Source: an uncultured Clostridia bacterium
GTDB taxonomy: Bacteria; Bacillota; Clostridia; TANB77; CAG-508
Length of the DNA: 22,376 nucleotides
Reading direction: 5' to 3'
NCBI GenBank assembly: GCA_944390305.1
Contig: CALXPX010000004.1
Coordinates: forward strand, 1 to 22,376
The notes below the pieces were generated by a model that was not told the origin of the DNA, did no database searches, and saw only the letters and a program-made list of their open reading frames with translations. Positions 15,401 through 21,296 of the stretch are shown piece by piece. The position numbers and the translations under genes are program-made. Within the stretch, counting starts at the first letter, position 1. Every line of letters starts with the position of its first letter.

Positions 15401-15863
15401 ATTTTATACTTTCTTTCATATATCTTTCTATTTTTCTTTGAGCATCTTTTTTCTTTATATCTTCTCTTTTATCATATAACTTTTTACCTTTACCTATTCC
15501 TAATTCTAATTTTACAAAATTTCCTTTAAAATAAATTTTTGTTGGTACTAAAGTATATCCTTTCATTGTTGTAAGACCTATTAATTTATGTATTTCTGAT
15601 CTATTCAATAGTAACTTTTTAGGTCGAAGCGGGTCTTTATTATATATATTCCCATGTTCATACGGGCTTATATTCATTGAATATACATAAACTTCTCCAT
15701 TTTTTTCTATTATTGCATAGCTATCTTTTAAATTAACTTTTCCTTTTCTTATAGATTTTATTTCTGTTCCATAAAGGACTATTCCTGCTTCTATTTTATC
15801 TATTATTTCATAATTATGGTAAGCGTTTGGATTTTTGGCAATTATATTATCGTTTTTTTTCAT
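15399..15863 (-). CDS. smpB: SsrA-binding protein SmpB
   Basis: A 154-residue protein of normal family length. It binds tmRNA (SsrA) and helps it enter stalled ribosomes for trans-translation. Characteristic stretches are NYEIIDKIEAGIVLYGTEIK, SIRKGKVNLKDSYAIIEKNG and ISPYEHGNIYNKDPLRPKKLL. The C-terminal basic tail (KGKKLYDKREDIKKKDAQRK) is disordered until it sits in the mRNA channel. The amidase gene ends 26 bases upstream with no promoter between them, so smpB is probably read from the amidase promoter. No tmRNA gene lies in this window, although the two are often neighbours. Confidence 0.97.
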   Translation of the reverse strand: MKKNDNIIAKNPNAYHNYEIIDKIEAGIVLYGTEIKSIRKGKVNLKDSYAIIEKNGEVYVYSMNISPYEHGNIYNKDPLRPKKLLLNRSEIHKLIGLTTMKGYTLVPTKIYFKGNFVKLELGIGKGKKLYDKREDIKKKDAQRKIERYMKESIK

Positions 15864-15889
15864 TTATTTTCCTCTTTTTAATTTATCTT

Positions 15890-16654
15890 TTATACATTAT
15901 TTCCTTCTGGCGTATCTTTATTTTCCTCAGTATAATTAAAATATGATTTTATTCCATTATATATTCCTTCTGCAATTTTTTCTTGATAATTTTCATCTAT
16001 TAATTTTGATCTTTCTTCTGTACTAGATAAAAAACCAGTTTCAACTAAGCAAGAAGGCATTTGAGTATTTTTTATTACAATTAATCCTTTGCTTTCTTTT
16101 GTTCCTAAATCATTTGCATTTGTGGAATTGATAATATTTTCTTGGATATGTTTTGCAAGCATCATACTATTTGTGTCTTTTACAGGATTATACCAAGTTT
16201 CTATTCCACTAGTTATATTATCATCTTCTAATGCATTTTGATGTATACTTACAAAAATATCTGCATTTTCTCTATTTGCTATTCTTGCTCTCTCATTTAA
16301 ATATACATTTATATCTTCAGTTCTGGTCATTACAACTTTCTCATATTCTTTTTCTAGTTTTGTTTTTAATTTTTCTGCAATTTGAAGACATATTGTTTTT
16401 TCATATACATTTCCAAAAATACATCCTGGTTCTTCTTCCCCACCATGTCCTGCATCAATTACTATGCATTTATCTATTTTATTAGCTTTTTGATATGTTA
16501 TTGTTTCTGCAGATTGATATTTTTGTTTCATATTATTATACATGAAGAAAACTATTGTTGTAATTATTAATAATATTATTCCTATTTTCTTTCTGTTTAG
16601 CCTTTTTCTACTTGTTTTTTTATATCTATATTTATTTTTTTTCATATTTTTCAA
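15890..16654 (-). CDS. N-acetylmuramoyl-L-alanine amidase (Amidase_3), membrane-anchored
   Basis: A 254-residue zinc amidase that cuts the bond between N-acetylmuramic acid and L-alanine in peptidoglycan. A basic N-terminus and one membrane helix (about 24-39) anchor it outside the cell. The Amidase_3 domain runs from about 62 to 238 with zinc ligands His70 (VIDAGHGG), Glu85 (GNVYEKT) and His138 (VSIHQNA), and catalytic Glu205 (CLVETGFLSS). It resembles CwlD-type sporulation or cell-wall amidases without binding repeats. The start is a TTG (16654-16652) nine bases after AAGGAG (16664-16669). The ATG three codons later is too far from that site. A promoter lies at 16721-16749, and smpB follows in the same operon. 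Confidence 0.92.
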   Translation of the reverse strand: MKNMKKNKYRYKKTSRKRLNRKKIGIILLIITTIVFFMYNNMKQKYQSAETITYQKANKIDKCIVIDAGHGGEEEPGCIFGNVYEKTICLQIAEKLKTKLEKEYEKVVMTRTEDINVYLNERARIANRENADIFVSIHQNALEDDNITSGIETWYNPVKDTNSMMLAKHIQENIINSTNANDLGTKESKGLIVIKNTQMPSCLVETGFLSSTEERSKLIDENYQEKIAEGIYNGIKSYFNYTEENKDTPEGNNV

Positions 16655-16720
16655 AATAATGTTCTCCTTACTAGAAAGGTCATCTTTTGTATTATATTTT
16701 CCAATTTTACCTTTTTTTAT

Positions 16721-16749
16721 ACTTTATCACTTGCTTGCTTATATGTCAA
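16721..16749 (-). promoter_or_regulatory. promoter of the amidase-smpB operon
   Basis: On the minus strand a perfect TTGACA (16749-16744), 17-base spacer, then TAAAGT (16726-16721, four of six to consensus). The -35 begins one base after the preceding gene's terminator tail. Confidence 0.5.
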
Positions 16750-16750
16750 G

Positions 16751-16786
16751 AAAAAAGGATTTAAATATTACTTTAAATCCTTTTTT
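16751..16786 (-). terminator. intrinsic terminator of the 11-mer-repeat protein gene
   Basis: Arms AAAAAAGGATTTAAA (16751-16765) and TTTAAATCCTTTTTT (16772-16786), 15 bp, three bases after the stop codon. The minus-strand stem ends in six T. Confidence 0.85.
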
Positions 16787-16789
16787 TAG

Positions 16790-17215
16790 TTAGTCTTTAT
16801 CATTGTGTTCTTTCATATACTTACAGATTAATATAATTGCTATTATTACAATTGCCATTAATATAATCCACATCCATACATCTAAACTCATTCCTAAAAA
16901 TGTGTAATTTGCTGCATTATTATTTCTAGAATCAACTGTATTTTCTGATGTATTTACAGTATTTCTTACTCCGTTTACTGTTGTTTCTGTTACATTTTCT
17001 ACTACATTACCTGCGCCTTGTGCTACATTTTTAGTAGCATCCCAAGTATTTTCTACAGCATTACCTACTGTATCCATTGCATTTCTAGTTCCATCTGCAA
17101 CATTATCTGCTGCATCTCTTGCATTGTTTGCCATATTAGATGTAGCTAAAACAGCACCCGAAAATACTCCTAATAGTATAAAAAGAATACTAATGATAGC
17201 TATTTTTTTATACAT
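16790..17215 (-). CDS. secreted, membrane-anchored protein with six 11-residue amphipathic repeats
   Basis: A 141-residue protein counted from the ATG at 17215. A frame-extending ATG at 17245 exists, but the GGAGG ribosome site (17220-17224) lies inside that extension, so 17215 is the start. Residues 1-24 are a signal peptide (ends GAVLA). Residues 31-96 form six tandem 11-mers: NARDAADNVAD, GTRNAMDTVGN, AVENTWDATKN, VAQGAGNVVEN, VTETTVNGVRN, TVNTSENTVDS. Position 7 is always D or N, position 11 is D, N or S, and position 9 is V or T. This period resembles LEA-type or apolipoprotein-like helices that lie on membranes. A membrane helix at about 113-132 and a charged tail end the protein. Layout matches the protein at 14934-15335. 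No function is assigned. Confidence 0.75.
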   Translation of the reverse strand: MYKKIAIISILFILLGVFSGAVLATSNMANNARDAADNVADGTRNAMDTVGNAVENTWDATKNVAQGAGNVVENVTETTVNGVRNTVNTSENTVDSRNNNAANYTFLGMSLDVWMWIILMAIVIIAIILICKYMKEHNDKD

Positions 17216-17269
17216 AATTCCTCCTTTTAAACTTTGTGAAATCAATATTTATTATTTGTGTTTTTTTAA

Positions 17270-17298
17270 TTATTATGCATAAAAAATTTTTTTGTCAT
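17270..17298 (-). promoter_or_regulatory. candidate promoter of the 11-mer-repeat protein gene
   Basis: On the minus strand ATGACA (17298-17293), 17-base spacer, TAATAA (17275-17270). Modest match in very A/T-rich DNA. Confidence 0.35.
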
Positions 17299-17340
17299 TT
17301 TTTGTATTTTTTATATTTTTAATTGATTAATAAAAAGCAA

Positions 17341-17387
17341 AAAAGAAAGCAAGTAATAATTAAATTTTACATTACTTACTTTCTTTT
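17341..17387 (-). terminator. intrinsic terminator of fba
   Basis: Seventeen-base arms (17341-17357 and 17371-17387), complementary throughout as minus-strand RNA if one U-G pair is allowed. The tail is CTTTCTTTTTT. It starts 4 bases after the fba stop. Confidence 0.8.
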
Positions 17388-17391
17388 TACA

Positions 17392-18321
17392 TTATGCTTT
17401 ATTATTTGATCCAAAGACATCTTTTATTTTATGTCTTACTGTTTCTTCAATTAAATCTCTTCCTGGTCCTAAATATTTTCTTGGGTCAAATTGTTCTGGT
17501 GTTTCTGTAAATACTTTTCTTATTGCTGCTGTCATAGCAAGTCTTAAGTCTGTATCAACATTAATCTTTGATACTCCTCTCATGCTTGCTTCATGAAGCA
17601 TTTCATCTGGAACACCTTTTGCTCCAGGCATATTTCCTCCATATTTATTACACATCTCTACATATTCTGGTATGACTGTTGATGCTCCATGTAATACTAT
17701 TGGTACATTTGGCATTAATTCTTTTACTTTTTCTAAAATATCAAAACGTAATTTTGCCTCCCCTTTAAACTTATACGCACCATGGCTTGTTCCTATTGCT
17801 ATTGCTAAAGAATCACATCCTGTTCTTTGTACAAATTCCAATGCTTCTTCTGGATTTGTATATATAGCATCATTTGCATCTACATTTACATCATCCTCTA
17901 CTCCTGCTAATTTTCCAAGTTCCGCTTCTACAACTACTCCTCTTTCATGAGCATATTCTACAACTCGTTTAGTAAGTTCTATATTTTTTTCGAAATCATA
18001 TTTTGAACCATCAAACATAACAGATGTATATCCATTATCTACACACATTTTACAAGTTTCAAAATCTGGTCCGTGATCTAAATGAAGTGCTACTGGTATG
18101 TCATGCTCTTGTAATCCTGCTTCTATCATCTTTCTTAAGTATGGAATTCTTGCGTATTTTATTGCACTTGATGATGTTTGAAGTATAACTGGAGAATTTT
18201 CTTTATAAGCTGCATCCATAATTGCTTGTACGAACTCCATATTGTTTATATTAAAAGCTCCTACTGCAAACTTTTCTTCAATTGATTTTTTAAACATTTC
18301 CTTTGTCGTAACTAATGACAT
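17392..18321 (-). CDS. fba: class II fructose-1,6-bisphosphate aldolase
   Basis: A 309-residue zinc-dependent aldolase that splits fructose-1,6-bisphosphate into glyceraldehyde-3-phosphate and dihydroxyacetone phosphate in glycolysis, and runs in reverse in gluconeogenesis. Visible residues are the catalytic Asp82 and zinc ligand His83 in ALHLDHGPD, Glu134 in VVEAELGKLAG, His180 in AIGTSHGAYKFKG and His211 in PIVLHGAST. The phosphate loop INVDTDLRLAMTAAIR is also present. Length is that of the family's shorter type. The codons are visibly richer in G+C than those of neighbouring membrane genes, as expected of a highly expressed gene. It has its own consensus promoter (18345-18373) and terminator. 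Next upstream is ldh on the same strand, so two fermentation steps sit together. Confidence 0.97.
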   Translation of the reverse strand: MSLVTTKEMFKKSIEEKFAVGAFNINNMEFVQAIMDAAYKENSPVILQTSSSAIKYARIPYLRKMIEAGLQEHDIPVALHLDHGPDFETCKMCVDNGYTSVMFDGSKYDFEKNIELTKRVVEYAHERGVVVEAELGKLAGVEDDVNVDANDAIYTNPEEALEFVQRTGCDSLAIAIGTSHGAYKFKGEAKLRFDILEKVKELMPNVPIVLHGASTVIPEYVEMCNKYGGNMPGAKGVPDEMLHEASMRGVSKINVDTDLRLAMTAAIRKVFTETPEQFDPRKYLGPGRDLIEETVRHKIKDVFGSNNKA

Positions 18322-18344
18322 ATTATCTACCTCCTACTTAAATC

Positions 18345-18373
18345 ATTTTATACTTAATTGTTTTATGTGTCAA
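18345..18373 (-). promoter_or_regulatory. promoter of fba
   Basis: On the minus strand a perfect TTGACA (18373-18368), 17-base spacer, TAAAAT (18350-18345). AGGAGG precedes the start codon. Confidence 0.7.
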
Positions 18374-18420
18374 TTAGTAATATTAATTTTATTTTTTTAT
18401 TAAATAACATAATATATGAA

Positions 18421-18453
18421 TAAAACTATACATAAAATAAATGTATAGTTTTA
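18421..18453 (-). terminator. intrinsic terminator of ldh
   Basis: TAAAACTATACAT (18421-18433) and its complement (18441-18453), 13 bp with a 7-base loop, 9 bases after the ldh stop. The minus-strand tail is TTTTATT. Confidence 0.75.
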
Positions 18454-18462
18454 ATTTTGTTT

Positions 18463-19422
18463 TTATTCTTTATTTTCAAGTTCTTTGTCTATATCTTCTT
18501 TCATTTTGTTTAACACTTCAAAGCTTGCATCAAATTTTTCCTGTTCTTCTTTGCTTAATGTAATATTTAATATATCTTCTACACCTTTATTACTGATAAT
18601 TGCTGGGACTCCCATATATAATCCTGAATGTCCATAATTATTATCTAAGTAAGTAGAAACTGTTAAAATTTCATGTTCATTATTCAATATTGTTTTAACT
18701 AATTTAGCTAGTCCTAAACCAATACCATAATATGTTGCTTTTTTTCTATTAATAATCTCGTATGCTGCTTGTTGTACTTCAGTATATATTTCATCTAATA
18801 TTTTTTCACTTTTTCCTTTTTCTTTTAATATTTGAATTAAAGGTTTACAACCAACATAGCTATGTGACCAAGCAACAAATGAAGAATCTCCATGTTCACC
18901 CATAATATATGCATGTATATTTTTAGGAGATATCTTTAATCTATTTCCTAATAAGTATCTTAGTCTTGAAGTATCTAGAACTGTTCCTGAACCAATTATT
19001 TTATGTTTTGGAAAGTTTGATACTTTTTCTACGACATATGTCATTAAGTCTACTGGATTAGTTGCTATAACAAATATTCCCTTAAATCCAGACTTAACAA
19101 CACTTTCAGTTATGCTTTTCATTATCCCAGCATTTGTTTTAGCTAATTCTAGTCTTGTTTGTCCTGGCTTTTGGGCTAAACCTGCTGTTATAACTACTAT
19201 ATCTGCATCTGAACATTCATCATAATCTCCAGCTTTTATGTCAATTCTACTTGGTGCACAAGAAAGACCATGAGCTAAGTCCATTGCTTCTCCTTCTGCT
19301 TTATCTTTTAAAACATCTATTAAAACAAGTTCATTAACTCCTCCTTGATTTTCTAAGGCATATGCCATACTCATTCCTACAAATCCTGTACCTACTAAAA
19401 CAACTTTTCTTTTTGAAACCAT
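18463..19422 (-). CDS. ldh: L-lactate dehydrogenase
   Basis: A 319-residue NAD-dependent enzyme that reduces pyruvate to L-lactate and regenerates NAD+ in fermentation. The Rossmann motif GTGFVGMSMAYAL is at 11-23, with the NAD-specific acidic residue in LVLIDVLKDKAEGE. The specificity loop GLAQKPGQTRLEL has Gln84, which marks lactate rather than malate dehydrogenase, and the mobile Arg90. NPVD is at 122-125, Asp150 and Arg153 lie in VLDTSRLRYLL, and the catalytic His177 in MGEHGDSSF. The start ATG at 19422 follows AGGAGG. Terminators lie on both sides. A candidate promoter (19500-19528) is nested in the upstream gene's terminator. Confidence 0.97.
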   Translation of the reverse strand: MVSKRKVVLVGTGFVGMSMAYALENQGGVNELVLIDVLKDKAEGEAMDLAHGLSCAPSRIDIKAGDYDECSDADIVVITAGLAQKPGQTRLELAKTNAGIMKSITESVVKSGFKGIFVIATNPVDLMTYVVEKVSNFPKHKIIGSGTVLDTSRLRYLLGNRLKISPKNIHAYIMGEHGDSSFVAWSHSYVGCKPLIQILKEKGKSEKILDEIYTEVQQAAYEIINRKKATYYGIGLGLAKLVKTILNNEHEILTVSTYLDNNYGHSGLYMGVPAIISNKGVEDILNITLSKEEQEKFDASFEVLNKMKEDIDKELENKE

Positions 19423-19499
19423 AATAATATTACCTCCTAAAGTTAAACTATTTTTATTTGTATTATTGACTTTTATTTTAATTTTAATACAGCGTAAAT

Positions 19500-19528
19500 A
19501 TTATATTATAAAATGGAAAAAAAATCAA
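19500..19528 (-). promoter_or_regulatory. candidate promoter of ldh
   Basis: On the minus strand TTGATT (19528-19523), 17-base spacer, perfect TATAAT (19505-19500). The -35 is the distal arm of the preceding terminator. RNA would have a leader of about 70 nt. Confidence 0.45.
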
Positions 19529-19552
19529 TTCCATTTTATTAGGAATTGATTT
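19522..19552 (-). terminator. intrinsic terminator of the 125-aa membrane protein gene
   Basis: AAATCAATTCC (19522-19532) and GGAATTGATTT (19542-19552), 11 bp with a 9-base loop. Minus-strand RNA continues into eight U (19524-19517). The best U tract in the window. Confidence 0.9.
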
Positions 19553-19584
19553 AAAAATTTTCGAAAATCTTTATATAATTTTCC

Positions 19585-19962
19585 TTATATTTTCTTCCAA
19601 AGTACATCTAAGCCATCTTTTTCAATTACTTTTTCTTGTTTATCTGACTTTGTAGATTTTTTACCCTTTTTTGTTGTTTTGCTTGTTTCTACTTGGATCT
19701 TATCTAACCATAAGAACATTAAGAATGAAACAAATATAAATATTTCATCAACAGCTATTGATACTGCAAAGACTGCTATATTTGCTACATCTCCTAATAC
19801 TGATAATTCTATTGTATGTCCTACTAGTATTGCTAAAAATACTAATAACACTATACATGGTATTGTGTTTTTCTTATATTGATTTGCTAGAAAAGCACAT
19901 AATAGAACTAATACAAGTGCTACAACAACATATATTGGATTTGTAAAATCAATAATTGGCAT
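19585..19962 (-). CDS. small three-helix membrane protein of unknown function
   Basis: A 125-residue protein that I do not recognise. Hydrophobic helices lie at about 9-27, 34-49 and 58-85. A cytoplasmic tail of about 38 residues is strongly basic (KTTKKGKKSTKSDKQEK) before a short end (GLDVLWKKI). ATG at 19962 follows AAAGGAGG. It is monocistronic, between a promoter at 19994-20022 and the strong terminator at 19522-19552. A WalR-type direct repeat (20044-20060) lies upstream, the same element as before the pilin-like gene, so both may answer one envelope-related regulator. The basic tail could bind RNA, DNA or lipid headgroups; nothing shows which. Confidence 0.7.
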   Translation of the reverse strand: MPIIDFTNPIYVVVALVLVLLCAFLANQYKKNTIPCIVLLVFLAILVGHTIELSVLGDVANIAVFAVSIAVDEIFIFVSFLMFLWLDKIQVETSKTTKKGKKSTKSDKQEKVIEKDGLDVLWKKI

Positions 19963-19993
19963 AGCTATTTCCTCCTTTGTTTTAGTTTATTTA

Positions 19994-20022
19994 ATGATAT
20001 AATATTTGTATATTTTTTTCAA
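19994..20022 (-). promoter_or_regulatory. promoter of the 125-aa membrane protein gene
   Basis: On the minus strand TTGAAA (20022-20017), 17-base spacer, TATCAT (19999-19994). The direct repeat at 20044-20060 lies upstream. Confidence 0.5.
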
Positions 20023-20043
20023 TACATTTTATATTAAGATTAT

Positions 20044-20060
20044 GTTACATTTATGTTACA
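20044..20060 (-). promoter_or_regulatory. WalR-like direct repeat TGTAAC-N5-TGTAAC
   Basis: The minus strand reads TGTAACATAAATGTAAC, which fits the published WalR/YycF consensus TGTWAH-N5-TGTWAH. A degenerate third unit (TTAAG for TTACA on the plus strand) follows at 20034-20038, again 11 bp on. The spacer ATAAA is identical to that at 21213-21229. Confidence 0.5.
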
Positions 20061-20091
20061 GATAGTCAAGTAAAATTTATATATTTGTTTT

Positions 20092-21135
20092 TTATTTTAG
20101 GCTTAATTTCCATGCTTTTTCAAAACTTGTTCCATCTCCTGTATTATCACTAGCAATCACTACTTCTGGTTTTAAATCTAGAACTATTCTAATACCATAA
20201 CAAGTGTTTTCAGATGCAAATATATCACCATTAGGTTGTACTCTTGCTAAAGCAGTTTTCCCTTGTCCACTAGCTAAATGATAAAATATGCCTAGGTTGC
20301 GTAATTTATTTGTAGTAGACTCTAATGAACCTGTAATATTGTATGCATCATATATAGACATACAGTGTGCAGAGTTATTTTTTGCTAATTCATTTTCATA
20401 CATTGAAAAATCTCTTGGTACTATTCCAGCATTTATATAATCTTCCTCTGTATGATCTGTATCATTTTCATTTACAACTTTTCTTAAAATATATTCACAA
20501 TAATATCCTGAATAAAATCCATCCATTGGAGAATATTGCGAATGTCTGAATGCTTCTACTGTTCCTGCGCTTACTATTTTTAAGCTTCCATCCTCATTTA
20601 TTGCTAAAACTCTCCATCCTTCTGAAAAATCAGGATTTTGCGTTATATTTGAATTTTCATATGCATCTATAGATTTGTTTCTACTTTGGTTTTCTGTAAA
20701 ACCTCCAAATTTAAATGCTTCTTCTATAGTTGGCAAGCTACCATCTACATACATATTTTGACTTTTTAGTTCATCTATTTCTTCTTTTGTCCATATTCCT
20801 GCGTCATAATTTATATAATCACCTAATTTAACTTCTGTAAGAATTGGATTATCTTCATTATCTTCTGAGTCATCATTATCATTTAAATATTTATCCATAA
20901 AATTTGCTACTTCATTTAATTCATTTTGTTCATTAGCAGTTGCTTCTTCCCATTTTTGTGTAGAATCTTGTGCTCTTTTAATTATTCCGTTATTTCCTAT
21001 TGTTAAATTAATAGCTATGGCCGATAATATTAAAAGTACAATTATAGTTACAACAAGCGCAATTAATGTTATACCATTAATTTCTTTTTTTAACTTTAGT
21101 AATTCTGATTTTTTATTTATTTTTTTACATTTCAT
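20092..21135 (-). CDS. type IV pilin-like (prepilin N-terminal motif) secreted protein
   Basis: A 347-residue protein. A basic leader of 21 residues ends in KKEING. It is followed by a hydrophobic helix, ITLIALVVTIIVLLILSAIA, the class III-type signal processed by prepilin peptidase after Gly. Mature position 5 is Ala, not the Glu usual in pilins; this GITLIALV form is common in gut Clostridia. A charged helix (TQKWEEATANEQNELNEVANF) continues the pilin spine. After an acidic linker comes a globular domain of about 240 residues that ends in YGIRIVLDLKPEVVI and GTSFEKAWKL. That ending is typical of this clostridial family. No pilus assembly gene is nearby. Promoter TTGACA with TATAAA and a WalR-like repeat lie upstream. 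No terminator is visible downstream. Confidence 0.82.
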   Translation of the reverse strand: MKCKKINKKSELLKLKKEINGITLIALVVTIIVLLILSAIAINLTIGNNGIIKRAQDSTQKWEEATANEQNELNEVANFMDKYLNDNDDSEDNEDNPILTEVKLGDYINYDAGIWTKEEIDELKSQNMYVDGSLPTIEEAFKFGGFTENQSRNKSIDAYENSNITQNPDFSEGWRVLAINEDGSLKIVSAGTVEAFRHSQYSPMDGFYSGYYCEYILRKVVNENDTDHTEEDYINAGIVPRDFSMYENELAKNNSAHCMSIYDAYNITGSLESTTNKLRNLGIFYHLASGQGKTALARVQPNGDIFASENTCYGIRIVLDLKPEVVIASDNTGDGTSFEKAWKLSLK

Positions 21136-21174
21136 GCTTTTTCTCTTTTTCCTCTTTATAATTTTTATTTATAT

Positions 21175-21202
21175 TTTATACATGTTTTCATTTTATTGTC
21201 AA
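21175..21202 (-). promoter_or_regulatory. promoter of the pilin-like gene
   Basis: On the minus strand a perfect TTGACA (21202-21197), 16-base spacer, TATAAA (21180-21175). Confidence 0.65.
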
Positions 21203-21212
21203 TAATTTCCAT

Positions 21213-21229
21213 ATTACATTTATATTACA
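21213..21229 (-). promoter_or_regulatory. WalR-like direct repeat TGTAAT-N5-TGTAAT
   Basis: The minus strand reads TGTAATATAAATGTAAT, two differences from the element at 20044-20060. It fits TGTWAH-N5-TGTWAH. It starts 11 bases upstream of the -35 box. The degenerate third unit at the other locus has the same offset. Confidence 0.5.
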
Positions 21230-21260
21230 TATTTATTTTATTTTTTAACTTTCAAAGTTG

Positions 21261-21293
21261 AAATAAGAATGAGATTTTTTCTCATTCTTATTT
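21261..21293 (-). terminator. terminator hairpin after glmM
   Basis: AAATAAGAATGAGA (21261-21274) and its complement (21280-21293), 14 bp with a 5-base loop, 3 bases after the glmM stop. The minus-strand tail CTTATTTCAACTTT is only moderately U-rich. Confidence 0.75.
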
Positions 21294-21296
21294 ATA

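Noticed and set aside
17216..17245. Ten-residue N-terminal extension of the 11-mer-repeat protein (ATG 17245)
   Set aside because: The ribosome site for ATG 17215 is inside it and the signal peptide starts properly at 17215.
17327..17334. Single TTAATAAA octamers at 17327, 18396-18403 and 4553-4560 as further response-regulator sites
   Set aside because: They are single copies without an 11-bp partner, and several are expected by chance at this base composition.
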